Assembly (NCBI GenBank): GCA_002396485.1
Contig: DGXZ01000017.1
Location: 534 to 8,593, forward strand
Source of the DNA: Spartobacteria bacterium UBA5019
Lineage (GTDB): Bacteria > Verrucomicrobiota > Verrucomicrobiia > Chthoniobacterales > Terrimicrobiaceae
DNA length: 8,060 nt
Direction: 5' to 3'
The notes under the pieces are model-generated. The model worked only from the letters and a program-made list of their open reading frames with translations, ran no database searches and was not told the DNA's origin. Within the stretch, counting starts at the first letter, position 1; each line of letters starts with the position of its first letter. The position numbers and the translations under genes are program-made. This document shows positions 1-5,972 of this stretch, one piece after another.

Positions 1-1493
1 CCATGCTGGCCTGCGCCCGCATTGGAGCGGTTCACACGGTTGTCTTCGGTGGGTTCAGCAGCGAGAGCATCAAGGACCGCCTTGCAGATAGTGGTGCGAA
101 AGTCGTTGTCACGGCGGATGCCGGCTACCGCCGTGGGCAGTGCGTGACGCTGAAGCAGAATGTTGACCACGCTCTTCAAGGAAACACCGAGGTCAAACGC
201 GTCATCGTTGCCAAGCGCACAACAATGGATGTCCATATCGAAGAGGGTCGCGATGTCTGGTGGCATAGTGAAGCCGAATATGTCGACGCAAATTGCCCGG
301 CAATCCCACTCGATAGTGAACATCCGCTCTTCATCCTCTATACAAGTGGCTCCACAGGGAAACCGAAGGGAATTCTCCATACGACCGGCGGCTACATGAC
401 TGGCACGGCAGCCACGAGCAAATACATCTTCGACCTTAAAGAGGAGGATGTTTACTGGTGCACAGCCGACGTTGGTTGGATCACCGGGCACAGCTATCTG
501 GTCTACGGGCCTCTTGCGAACGGCGCCACCTGCGTTCTCTACGAGGGCGCCCCGAACTGGCCTGAGCCTGATCGCTTCTGGAAAATCATCGAGGAACTCG
601 GCGTTACGATCCTCTACACAGCTCCCACCGCCATTCGTGCTTTCATGAAGTGGGGCGACGAGTGGCCGAAAAAACACGACCTTTCCTCGCTCCGACTCTT
701 GGGAAGTGTAGGTGAACCCATCAACCCCGAAGCCTGGATCTGGTATCACAAGCACATCGGTGCAGAGCGCTGTCCGATTGTTGACACATGGTGGCAGACG
801 GAGACTGGTATGATTCTGATTTCACCGCTGCCAGGCGCCACACCGCTGAAGCCAGGCACAGCCACGCTTCCATTCTTCGGCGTAGATGCTGCCATTGTTA
901 ACGACGACGGCAAAGAAGTCGCGCATGGCGAAGGCGGAAAACTGGTCATCCGCAAGCCTTGGCCAGCCATGCTGCGGACAATTTACGGAGACAAGCCCCG
1001 CTACAAAAAACAGTATTGGAGCGAAGTCAAAGGTGCCTACTTCACGGGTGATGGCGCCCGCCGCGATAAGGATGGCTATTTCTGGATCGTTGGTCGTATC
1101 GATGATGTGTTAAATGTCGCCGGTCACCGACTCGGAACGGCCGAGGTCGAAAGCGCTCTGGTCGGTCATCATTCCGTCGCCGAGGCGGCCGTCGTGGGTC
1201 GTCCAGACGAAATCAAAGGTCAAGGCGTGGTGGCTTTTGTCACCCTCCGCGAGGGCCATACCGCATCAAAGCAACTCTCGGCGGAAATTCGCAATCATGT
1301 GGGAAAAGCCATCGGTCCCATTGCCAAACCCGACGAGATTCGCTTCACGGAGTCCCTGCCAAAAACCCGTAGCGGAAAAATCATGCGCCGCCTCTTGAAG
1401 CAAATCGCCGCTGGTGTTCAGATCACCGGCGACACAACGACGCTTGAGGATTTGAGCGTTCTCACACGACTCAGCTCCGCAAAGGACGAGTAA
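1..1493 (+). CDS. acs: Acetyl-CoA synthetase (AMP-forming), C-terminal part, cut by left edge
   Basis: It activates acetate to acetyl-AMP with ATP and then forms acetyl-CoA, in the cytoplasm (EC 6.2.1.1). The reading frame is set by the codon at base 3. The methionine there is internal, because the family is about 650 aa and only 496 aa are visible, so roughly 150 N-terminal residues lie left of the window. Visible motifs, numbered in the fragment: the ATP-binding P-loop YTSGSTGKPKG at 113-123, WWQTETG at 263-269, the adenylate-binding YFTGDGARRDKDGYFW at 346-361, the hinge GRIDDVLNVAGHRLGT at 364-379, and the C-terminal PKTRSGKIMRR at 453-463. K459 in that last motif is the catalytic lysine that in Salmonella Acs (Lys609) is switched off by acetylation, so the same control is possible here. 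The WWQTETG and P-loop forms fit acetyl- rather than longer-chain acyl-CoA synthetases. The gene looks intact to its TAA stop. The identification is very secure. Confidence 0.97.
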   Translation, partial: MLACARIGAVHTVVFGGFSSESIKDRLADSGAKVVVTADAGYRRGQCVTLKQNVDHALQGNTEVKRVIVAKRTTMDVHIEEGRDVWWHSEAEYVDANCPAIPLDSEHPLFILYTSGSTGKPKGILHTTGGYMTGTAATSKYIFDLKEEDVYWCTADVGWITGHSYLVYGPLANGATCVLYEGAPNWPEPDRFWKIIEELGVTILYTAPTAIRAFMKWGDEWPKKHDLSSLRLLGSVGEPINPEAWIWYHKHIGAERCPIVDTWWQTETGMILISPLPGATPLKPGTATLPFFGVDAAIVNDDGKEVAHGEGGKLVIRKPWPAMLRTIYGDKPRYKKQYWSEVKGAYFTGDGARRDKDGYFWIVGRIDDVLNVAGHRLGTAEVESALVGHHSVAEAAVVGRPDEIKGQGVVAFVTLREGHTASKQLSAEIRNHVGKAIGPIAKPDEIRFTESLPKTRSGKIMRRLLKQIAAGVQITGDTTTLEDLSVLTRLSSAKDE

Positions 1494-1536
1494 CATTGAT
1501 AATCCAAACACTCCAACCTTCCACTCGCGTGAATAT

Positions 1537-1540
1537 GGGG
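1537..1540 (+). promoter_or_regulatory. Weak ribosome binding site supporting start at 1547
   Basis: GGGG lies six bases before the ATG at 1547. It is the only purine-rich stretch suitably spaced from any of the three in-frame starts (1496, 1535, 1547) of the NAGPA-domain gene. It is a poor Shine-Dalgarno match, so the start choice rests mainly on the signal peptide it gives. Confidence 0.4.
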
Positions 1541-1546
1541 CTTAGA

Positions 1547-2335
1547 ATGGCAACAATTCTTGGACGTTGCACATTTCGGGCCTTCCTGAGCGCTCAGTTT
1601 GCTCTCCTCGCCACGATTCTTACAGCTGGGGCGGATTGGAGTATTGTTTCCGCTACAGGACTTGGAGAGCCTGTTCCTGGAGTGCAGGTCATTGAAACCC
1701 GTTGCGTGAACGGCAATCAGACCGCCCGTATCACGGCGCTCTGCTTCAATGACAAAAACCACACTCTTCGTGTCATTGACAGCCCCTCTCCAGGAAATGC
1801 GACTCTCGCCAATACACTGATGCACGCCAAGGTGGTCGCCGGCGTCAACGGTGGCTACTTTCATAAAGACTACCGCCCAGTGGGCCTGATGATTTCGGAC
1901 GGCAAAACAGTAAACGGCTTTGAGAGGGCAAAACTCCTCAGTGGACTGGTCGGGGTGAAACAAGATGGCCACGTCTCGATCCTTCGTTCAGGTGAGTACG
2001 ATTCCGCAAAATCCCAACTTCTTCAGGCGCTTCAATGCGGTCCCATGCTTGTCGAGGACGACCAGTTGGTTGCGGGACTCAATGACGAGCGTATCGCCCG
2101 ACGCACTATCGTTGCGAAGGGAGTACGTGGTGAAACCGCCCTCATTTATATCTCATCTGTCACGCTGGCCGATGCAGCGCGCATCCTCAACCTGCCTTCG
2201 ATTCTCGATACATGGAAACCAAAAACCGCGATCAATCTCGACGGGGGCAGCTCCAGCGGAATGTGGGCAGCTAATGGTCTTTCCTTGGCTGAAATCACTC
2301 GCGTTCGGAATTTCCTCGCAATTGTTCCTCGCTAG
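1547..2335 (+). CDS. Exported phosphodiester glycosidase (NAGPA) domain protein
   Basis: A 262-aa protein of the phosphodiester glycosidase / NAGPA-like family (formerly DUF2233). The founding member uncovers mannose-6-phosphate; bacterial members act on sugar phosphodiesters or glycosides in the envelope, and the substrate here is unknown. Residues 1-29 look like a Sec signal peptide: R7 and R11, a hydrophobic stretch 12-27, then an AGA|D cleavage site. Family motifs are present: NGGYF at 101-105, CGPMLVE at 164-170, RRT at 185-187 and the active-site-like NLDGGSSSG at 230-238. The family catalytic elements therefore seem complete. I chose ATG 1547 because it gives a compact signal peptide and has GGGG six bases upstream. 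ATG 1535 or TTG 1496 in the same frame would add 4 or 17 residues. It follows acs by 53 bp on the same strand and could be co-transcribed with it, though no functional link is apparent. Exact function is uncertain. Confidence 0.85.
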   Translation: MATILGRCTFRAFLSAQFALLATILTAGADWSIVSATGLGEPVPGVQVIETRCVNGNQTARITALCFNDKNHTLRVIDSPSPGNATLANTLMHAKVVAGVNGGYFHKDYRPVGLMISDGKTVNGFERAKLLSGLVGVKQDGHVSILRSGEYDSAKSQLLQALQCGPMLVEDDQLVAGLNDERIARRTIVAKGVRGETALIYISSVTLADAARILNLPSILDTWKPKTAINLDGGSSSGMWAANGLSLAEITRVRNFLAIVPR

Positions 2336-2361
2336 CTGGGACAAATGTGTTTCACACCTTT

Positions 2362-2399
2362 GCTCGGAGCTGTCATTTAGTCATCGACTATGTCCGAGC
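2362..2399 (+). repeat. 7-bp inverted repeat bracketing the first PqiA start codon
   Basis: GCTCGGA (2362-2368) is perfectly complementary to TCCGAGC (2393-2399). The 24-nt loop between them contains the ATG at 2390. The only SD-like bases upstream of this start (GGAG, 2366-2369) are inside the left arm and lie 20 nt from the ATG, too far for normal use. In mRNA the fold could hide the start region and so modulate the whole PqiA/MCE operon. That is inference: seven base pairs with a long loop can also occur by chance. Confidence 0.35.
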
Positions 2400-3028
2400 T
2401 CATTTCATCAGCCCCACCTAGCGATCCAAAGTGGATTCAGTGCCCGCGCTGTCATGCTTCATTGAGCGACCGCCCTTTGCAACCACATCAATATCTCTAC
2501 TGCCGACGCTGTGGCGAGCAGGTCAAGTCAGCAAATCCCGGGCGCACGATGATGGCGGCCTGGGCTTTTGCGATGGCTGCGTTGATCACTCTCATTCCGG
2601 CCAATATGAATCCAATTCTTATTTTTAGCGTGGCGGGGAATTATCAGGAAAACCTCATTGTCACGGGCGTCGAAGGTCTGTGGATGCAAGGATTCCAGCC
2701 CCTCGGCGCTCTCGTGTTTTTCTCTGCAATTTTGGCACCGGTTCTCTATTTACTGTCGGTCTCTTACGTTTGCGCCTGCTGGACTCTCCAACAGCGCCCC
2801 CCGCTTTTGGGGGCGGCCTTCCGACTCGCCGAGGCGCTCGAACCTTGGAATCTCCTGCCGGTTTTTGCCATAGCCTGCATGGTCTCTGTCGTCAAACTCC
2901 GCACCCTCGGCACAGTAAACTGGGAATCTGGCTCGCTCTGGGTCCTCGCCACCGCAGTCCTCACCATGATTGCCGTGCAGTGCTTCGACAGGCAATGCGC
3001 CGAACTTTATGTGGAGGGCTCCAAGTGA
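2390..3028 (+). CDS. pqiA: PqiA-family inner-membrane protein, first half, with zinc ribbon
   Basis: A 212-aa membrane protein matching one half of the PqiA/LetA family. That family works with MCE-domain proteins to move lipids between the inner and outer membranes. A cytoplasmic N-terminal zinc-ribbon-like module carries CPRC at 18-21 and CRRC at 38-41. Four hydrophobic segments follow, at about 54-80, 104-130, 153-175 and 182-197. The first ends in the family-type PANMNP at 70-75, and the last runs into the typical FDRQCAELY. E. coli PqiA and LetA are about 420 aa and hold two such units in one chain; here they are separate genes. ATG 2390 is the earliest possible start because an in-frame TAG sits at 2378-2380, and later starts would remove the zinc ribbon. 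There is no Shine-Dalgarno sequence at normal distance. It overlaps the next gene by 4 nt. Whether it is orthologous to pqiA or to letA cannot be settled from sequence alone. Confidence 0.92.
   Translation: MSELISSAPPSDPKWIQCPRCHASLSDRPLQPHQYLYCRRCGEQVKSANPGRTMMAAWAFAMAALITLIPANMNPILIFSVAGNYQENLIVTGVEGLWMQGFQPLGALVFFSAILAPVLYLLSVSYVCACWTLQQRPPLLGAAFRLAEALEPWNLLPVFAIACMVSVVKLRTLGTVNWESGSLWVLATAVLTMIAVQCFDRQCAELYVEGSK
3013..3018 (+). promoter_or_regulatory. Strong Shine-Dalgarno site fixing the GTG start at 3025
   Basis: GGAGGG sits within the last codons of the first PqiA gene, and its GGAGG core ends seven bases before the GTG at 3025. That GTG overlaps the preceding TGA stop as GTGA. The site selects GTG 3025 as start of the second PqiA gene even though the frame stays open further upstream. 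It also suggests translational coupling. Confidence 0.8.
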
Positions 3029-3525
3029 CAGACCAATTGAGATACGAGTTGTCAAAGGCACTCACAGCCGCAGGCATTATTCTTTATATCCCAGCCAACT
3101 TTCTGCCGGTCATGACAATCACCATCACCGGTCAGGTGGAATCCCTCACCGTCATGGGGGGAGTCATGGAACTTTACAATACCGGCCTTGTTCCTGTCGC
3201 AGCTGTGGTTTTCCTGGCAAGTATCGTTGTGCCGGTGGTGAAACTTGTGTCGCTTTCGTGGCTGCTCGGCCTGCACGGATCCGACATCGCCGCCTCACGT
3301 CGCATGAATGTTCACGCGTTTCTCAACCGCATTGGAACTTGGGCGATGATTGATCTTTTTCTCCTCTCGATTCTTGTTGCCGTCGGCCAACTCGGAATAT
3401 TGGCCAGTGTGCAAGCAGAGGTCGGGGCACTTTTTTTTGGAGCGATGATTATTTGCACGCTCTACGCCGCAGATATCTATAAAACTTACATGATCTGGCA
3501 GCAGCCACTGCCAAAATCCCAATGA
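3025..3525 (+). CDS. pqiA: PqiA-family inner-membrane protein, second half, without zinc ribbon
   Basis: A 166-aa membrane protein matching the second half of PqiA/LetA. It has four hydrophobic segments at about 12-30, 55-80, 104-128 and 133-152. Family hallmarks are IPANFLPVM at 22-30, the following TITGQVESLTVMGGVMEL, and GTWAMIDLFLLSILVA at 104-119. The frame is open upstream of the start, but GTG 3025 is chosen because it has a strong GGAGGG Shine-Dalgarno site, overlaps the previous stop by 4 nt, and upstream residues look like a shadow of the first PqiA gene. The protein begins almost directly with its first membrane segment and has no CxxC pairs, whereas each half of E. coli PqiA/LetA carries a cysteine-rich ribbon. 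Presumably it pairs with the first-half protein in the inner membrane and contacts the MCE protein. It overlaps the MCE gene by 4 nt (ATGA, 3522-3525). Confidence 0.92.
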   Translation: MTDQLRYELSKALTAAGIILYIPANFLPVMTITITGQVESLTVMGGVMELYNTGLVPVAAVVFLASIVVPVVKLVSLSWLLGLHGSDIAASRRMNVHAFLNRIGTWAMIDLFLLSILVAVGQLGILASVQAEVGALFFGAMIICTLYAADIYKTYMIWQQPLPKSQ

Positions 3526-5819
3526 CCAATCAGCACGAACAACATGACCATGGGGTCGTAAGCGACTCCCACAAACGCAGCGTTGCATGGGTTTTGATTT
3601 TTCCGATCATTGCCGCAGCAGCCACTGCATGGTTTCTATGGACCGACTACAAGTCGATGGGTCCTGAAATCGAAATCTCATTTGATGAAGTTCCCGGAAT
3701 TCAGGCAGGCAAAACCCCTCTCGTCTATCGTGGCGTGGATGCTGGAACGGTGTCCGCCGTGGAACTGGATAAGAATCTTAATAAGGTTCTGGTCAAAGTC
3801 CGCCTGAAGGAATTCGCTGCGGGTCTTGCAAGCGAGGAAACCGACTTCTGGGTGGAAAAACCTGTCATCACCCTTGCGGAGCTCACCGGATTGGAATCCA
3901 TCATTCAAGGCAACTCGATCCACGCCCGCAACCCCGGCGGTGAATCGGAGACCCGTTTTGTCGGACTCACCGAGCCTCCACTTATGCCTCTTCTGCCCGG
4001 ATCCTTCACTGTGCGCCTCAAGGGTGCACAGATTCCTTTTCTGAATAGAGGCACGCCGGTCTACCACCGGGGTGTCAAAGTCGGACTCGTCCGCGAAAAA
4101 CTGATCGATGAAAATGGAACACCCGAACTTCGAGTGATGATCGAGCAAGCGTATCGTGGCACGCTGCGCACGACTTCCCGCTTTTGGCGCTTGCCAGCCA
4201 CATCCATGAAGTTTGGTCAGCATGGATTGAAGCTCGATGTCGAGGGGGTTGATGCTTTGGTGCAAGGCGCTTTGGCTTTTGATCACTTCGAGAGGAATGG
4301 AATGGAAATCTCCAATGACACCTTGCTGGAGTTGTCCGGCACTGAGTTCGCCGCGCGAAGCGCCGGGCGTCTCCTGACTGTGAGTTTCGACAATGCCCGT
4401 GGAATCACGCCCGGCGAAACCAAAGTTTGCTATCTCGGCCAGCCAATCGGCCTGGTGGAATCCATTCACCCCAGTCCCTCCAACGGACTCATTCTCGCAG
4501 CGGTTCGACTCATGCCGGAATACGAGCATCTCGCCGATACCGCCTCCTCCTTCACACTAGTGCGACCCCATGTTTCCCTCCAAGGCGTCACCGGCCTGGA
4601 TACACTGGTCACTGGAGTTTATATCGAACTTGCTCCAGGCTCGGGAGGAACCCACACCGATCTCTTCGCTGGCCGCTCGGTGACGAATGAGGAGTGGGAA
4701 CGCCTGCAGTCAGAGCGCCAAGGCCTCGCATTCACGCTTTCGGCTGAAAACCTTCCGCCAATGGGCAAGGGAACCCCGGTTCTCTACAAGGGGGTCGTTG
4801 TGGGCTCTATCCTTGAAAAGAAACTCGATGAACGCGACAAGCCGATCCTTCATGGCATTATTCGCCCGGAGTTTCGCAATGCATTGGATGCAGATGCCCG
4901 CTTCTGGCGCGTTCCGGCGACCTCGATCAAGGCGGGGCCTGGGTTCCTGCAGTTTGATGTCAATGGACTTCAAGGCCTCATGCAGGGTGCTATCGCATTC
5001 GATGTCTTTACGCGGAGAACCAAGACGGCTTCCCAGAATTCCAGCTTTGCCCTTTACAAAGACGAGGTGAACGCCAGAGCCCTTTCAGCCCCCATTACAA
5101 TCCGATTCGTCAACAGCCGTGGCCTCTCTCCCGGTCAGACGGAGCTCCGCTACCTCGGCGTCCCTGTTGGGGTGGTGGACGGGGTCGAAACCGCAGAGGG
5201 GCGGGTTGTCGTTACGGCGCGTCTCAACCAAGGTTATGAATTCCTGCGCCGTGAAGATTCGTTTTTTTCAATCGTCCGTCCGAATATTTCCCTGCAAGGC
5301 ATCACGGGCCTCGAAACGCTCATTAGCGGCGTTTACATCGATTGCACCCCAGGCTCTTCCAAACGCCTTGCGGATTCCTTTACAGGGTCTTCGACCATCG
5401 ATGCCGAAGAAATTCTTCAAAGCGGTCTCACTCTCAATCTTCGCTCGGATTCCACGCCCATCAATGCAGGTTCCTACGTCTATTACCGTAGCATCAATGT
5501 CGGCCGCGTCACCGCGAAGTCGCTTTCTTCCGATGGTCGGCAAATCATGCTGACTGTCGTTGTGGAGAAAAAATATCGCCATCTCGTGCGCGCGAACTCG
5601 AAATTTTGGGATTCAAGCGGCCTTAAAGCCTCGCTCGGCTTCCTGCAATTCCGCATCCAAACCGAATCCATCATGGCCCCAGATGGCCGCATCGCCTTTG
5701 CCACGCCTGACAACTCGGCGATGGGAGCGGCTGCCAAGAGCGGGGATTCCTTTGAACTGAACCACGCACCTCGTCCAGAATGGCTCAAATGGAATCCCAG
5801 CATTCCCACGGGAGAGTGA
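3522..5819 (+). CDS. PqiB/LetB-type MCE protein with six MCE domains
   Basis: A 765-aa inner-membrane-anchored periplasmic protein of the MlaD/PqiB/LetB (MCE) family, whose members form stacked hexameric rings with a central channel for lipids. A short cytoplasmic N-terminus (1-20) precedes one membrane helix (about 21-40). I count six MCE domains, at about 48-140, 160-255, 282-373, 400-495, 522-611 and 634-728, followed by a 37-residue tail with no coiled coil. Domains 3 and 5 share RPxxSLQGxTGLxTL; domains 2 and 4 share FWRxPATSxK and LDV/FDV...QGAxAFD. The type alternates A-B-A-B-A-B. E. coli PqiB has three MCE domains and LetB seven, so neither symbol fits exactly. ATG 3522 overlaps the previous stop as ATGA and lacks its own Shine-Dalgarno site, which implies translational coupling to the PqiA halves. 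No pqiC-like lipoprotein gene follows. Family assignment is secure; the domain count is by eye. Confidence 0.95.
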   Translation: MTNQHEQHDHGVVSDSHKRSVAWVLIFPIIAAAATAWFLWTDYKSMGPEIEISFDEVPGIQAGKTPLVYRGVDAGTVSAVELDKNLNKVLVKVRLKEFAAGLASEETDFWVEKPVITLAELTGLESIIQGNSIHARNPGGESETRFVGLTEPPLMPLLPGSFTVRLKGAQIPFLNRGTPVYHRGVKVGLVREKLIDENGTPELRVMIEQAYRGTLRTTSRFWRLPATSMKFGQHGLKLDVEGVDALVQGALAFDHFERNGMEISNDTLLELSGTEFAARSAGRLLTVSFDNARGITPGETKVCYLGQPIGLVESIHPSPSNGLILAAVRLMPEYEHLADTASSFTLVRPHVSLQGVTGLDTLVTGVYIELAPGSGGTHTDLFAGRSVTNEEWERLQSERQGLAFTLSAENLPPMGKGTPVLYKGVVVGSILEKKLDERDKPILHGIIRPEFRNALDADARFWRVPATSIKAGPGFLQFDVNGLQGLMQGAIAFDVFTRRTKTASQNSSFALYKDEVNARALSAPITIRFVNSRGLSPGQTELRYLGVPVGVVDGVETAEGRVVVTARLNQGYEFLRREDSFFSIVRPNISLQGITGLETLISGVYIDCTPGSSKRLADSFTGSSTIDAEEILQSGLTLNLRSDSTPINAGSYVYYRSINVGRVTAKSLSSDGRQIMLTVVVEKKYRHLVRANSKFWDSSGLKASLGFLQFRIQTESIMAPDGRIAFATPDNSAMGAAAKSGDSFELNHAPRPEWLKWNPSIPTGE

Positions 5820-5851
5820 TCTTCACACGGAACACACGCTAAGCATTGGTC

Positions 5852-5926
5852 ATTTGCTCGTCGCTTGGGATATCCCGTTCCAAGAGTCTCCAAGCTGCAC
5901 CACTGCAGACTTTGTGACGAGCAGGT
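5852..5926. repeat. Branched inverted-repeat element between convergent genes
   Basis: Outer arms 5852-5864 and 5914-5926 pair over 13 positions: TGCTCGTC (5855-5862) matches GACGAGCA (5916-5923) perfectly. Read as + strand RNA, both sides extend the stem with three G-U pairs. Inside, 5865-5870 pairs with 5878-5883 (six pairs, one G-U) around a 7-nt loop. AGTCT (5885-5889) pairs with AGACT (5907-5911). The whole can be drawn as a three-way junction. It is 32 nt past the MCE stop and 46 nt past the stop of the convergent secreted-protein gene. Neither side ends in a T-run, so it is not a classic rho-independent terminator. It does not fit tRNA geometry and lacks a T-arm consensus. It could be an mRNA 3'-end barrier, a dispersed palindromic repeat or a small structured RNA. 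Confidence 0.5.
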
Positions 5927-5972
5927 CGACAATGATGTCAGTAATGATCGAGCGGAAAGACATAAGTGGGTT

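Noticed and set aside
1418..1972. 184-aa leftward frame over the acs end and the NAGPA-domain gene
   Set aside because: It is antisense to two genes with recognisable motifs, and its translation has no recognisable features.
2346..2356. Short dyad TGTG-TTT-CACA upstream of the first PqiA gene as an operator
   Set aside because: The arms are only four bases and no promoter was found around it, so chance is likely.
2680..3024. In-frame N-terminal extension of the second PqiA protein back to 2680
   Set aside because: It overlaps the first PqiA gene in another frame, reads as low-complexity R/P/S-rich sequence, and a strong GGAGGG with GTG at 3025 defines the real start.
3678..4529. 283-aa antisense frame inside the MCE gene
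   Set aside because: The + strand frame is a well-conserved six-domain protein; the antisense translation shows no family motif or signal and is a shadow.
5852..5926. tRNA gene, suggested by the 75-nt cloverleaf-like outline
   Set aside because: Helix lengths and positions do not match acceptor, D, anticodon and T arms. There is no T-loop consensus next to the 3' arm, and the outer stem is too long.
5850..5963. 37-codon leftward frame (ATG at 5963) across the intergenic inverted repeat
   Set aside because: There is no ribosome site, no recognisable protein, and it coincides with the palindromic element, which explains the sequence better.
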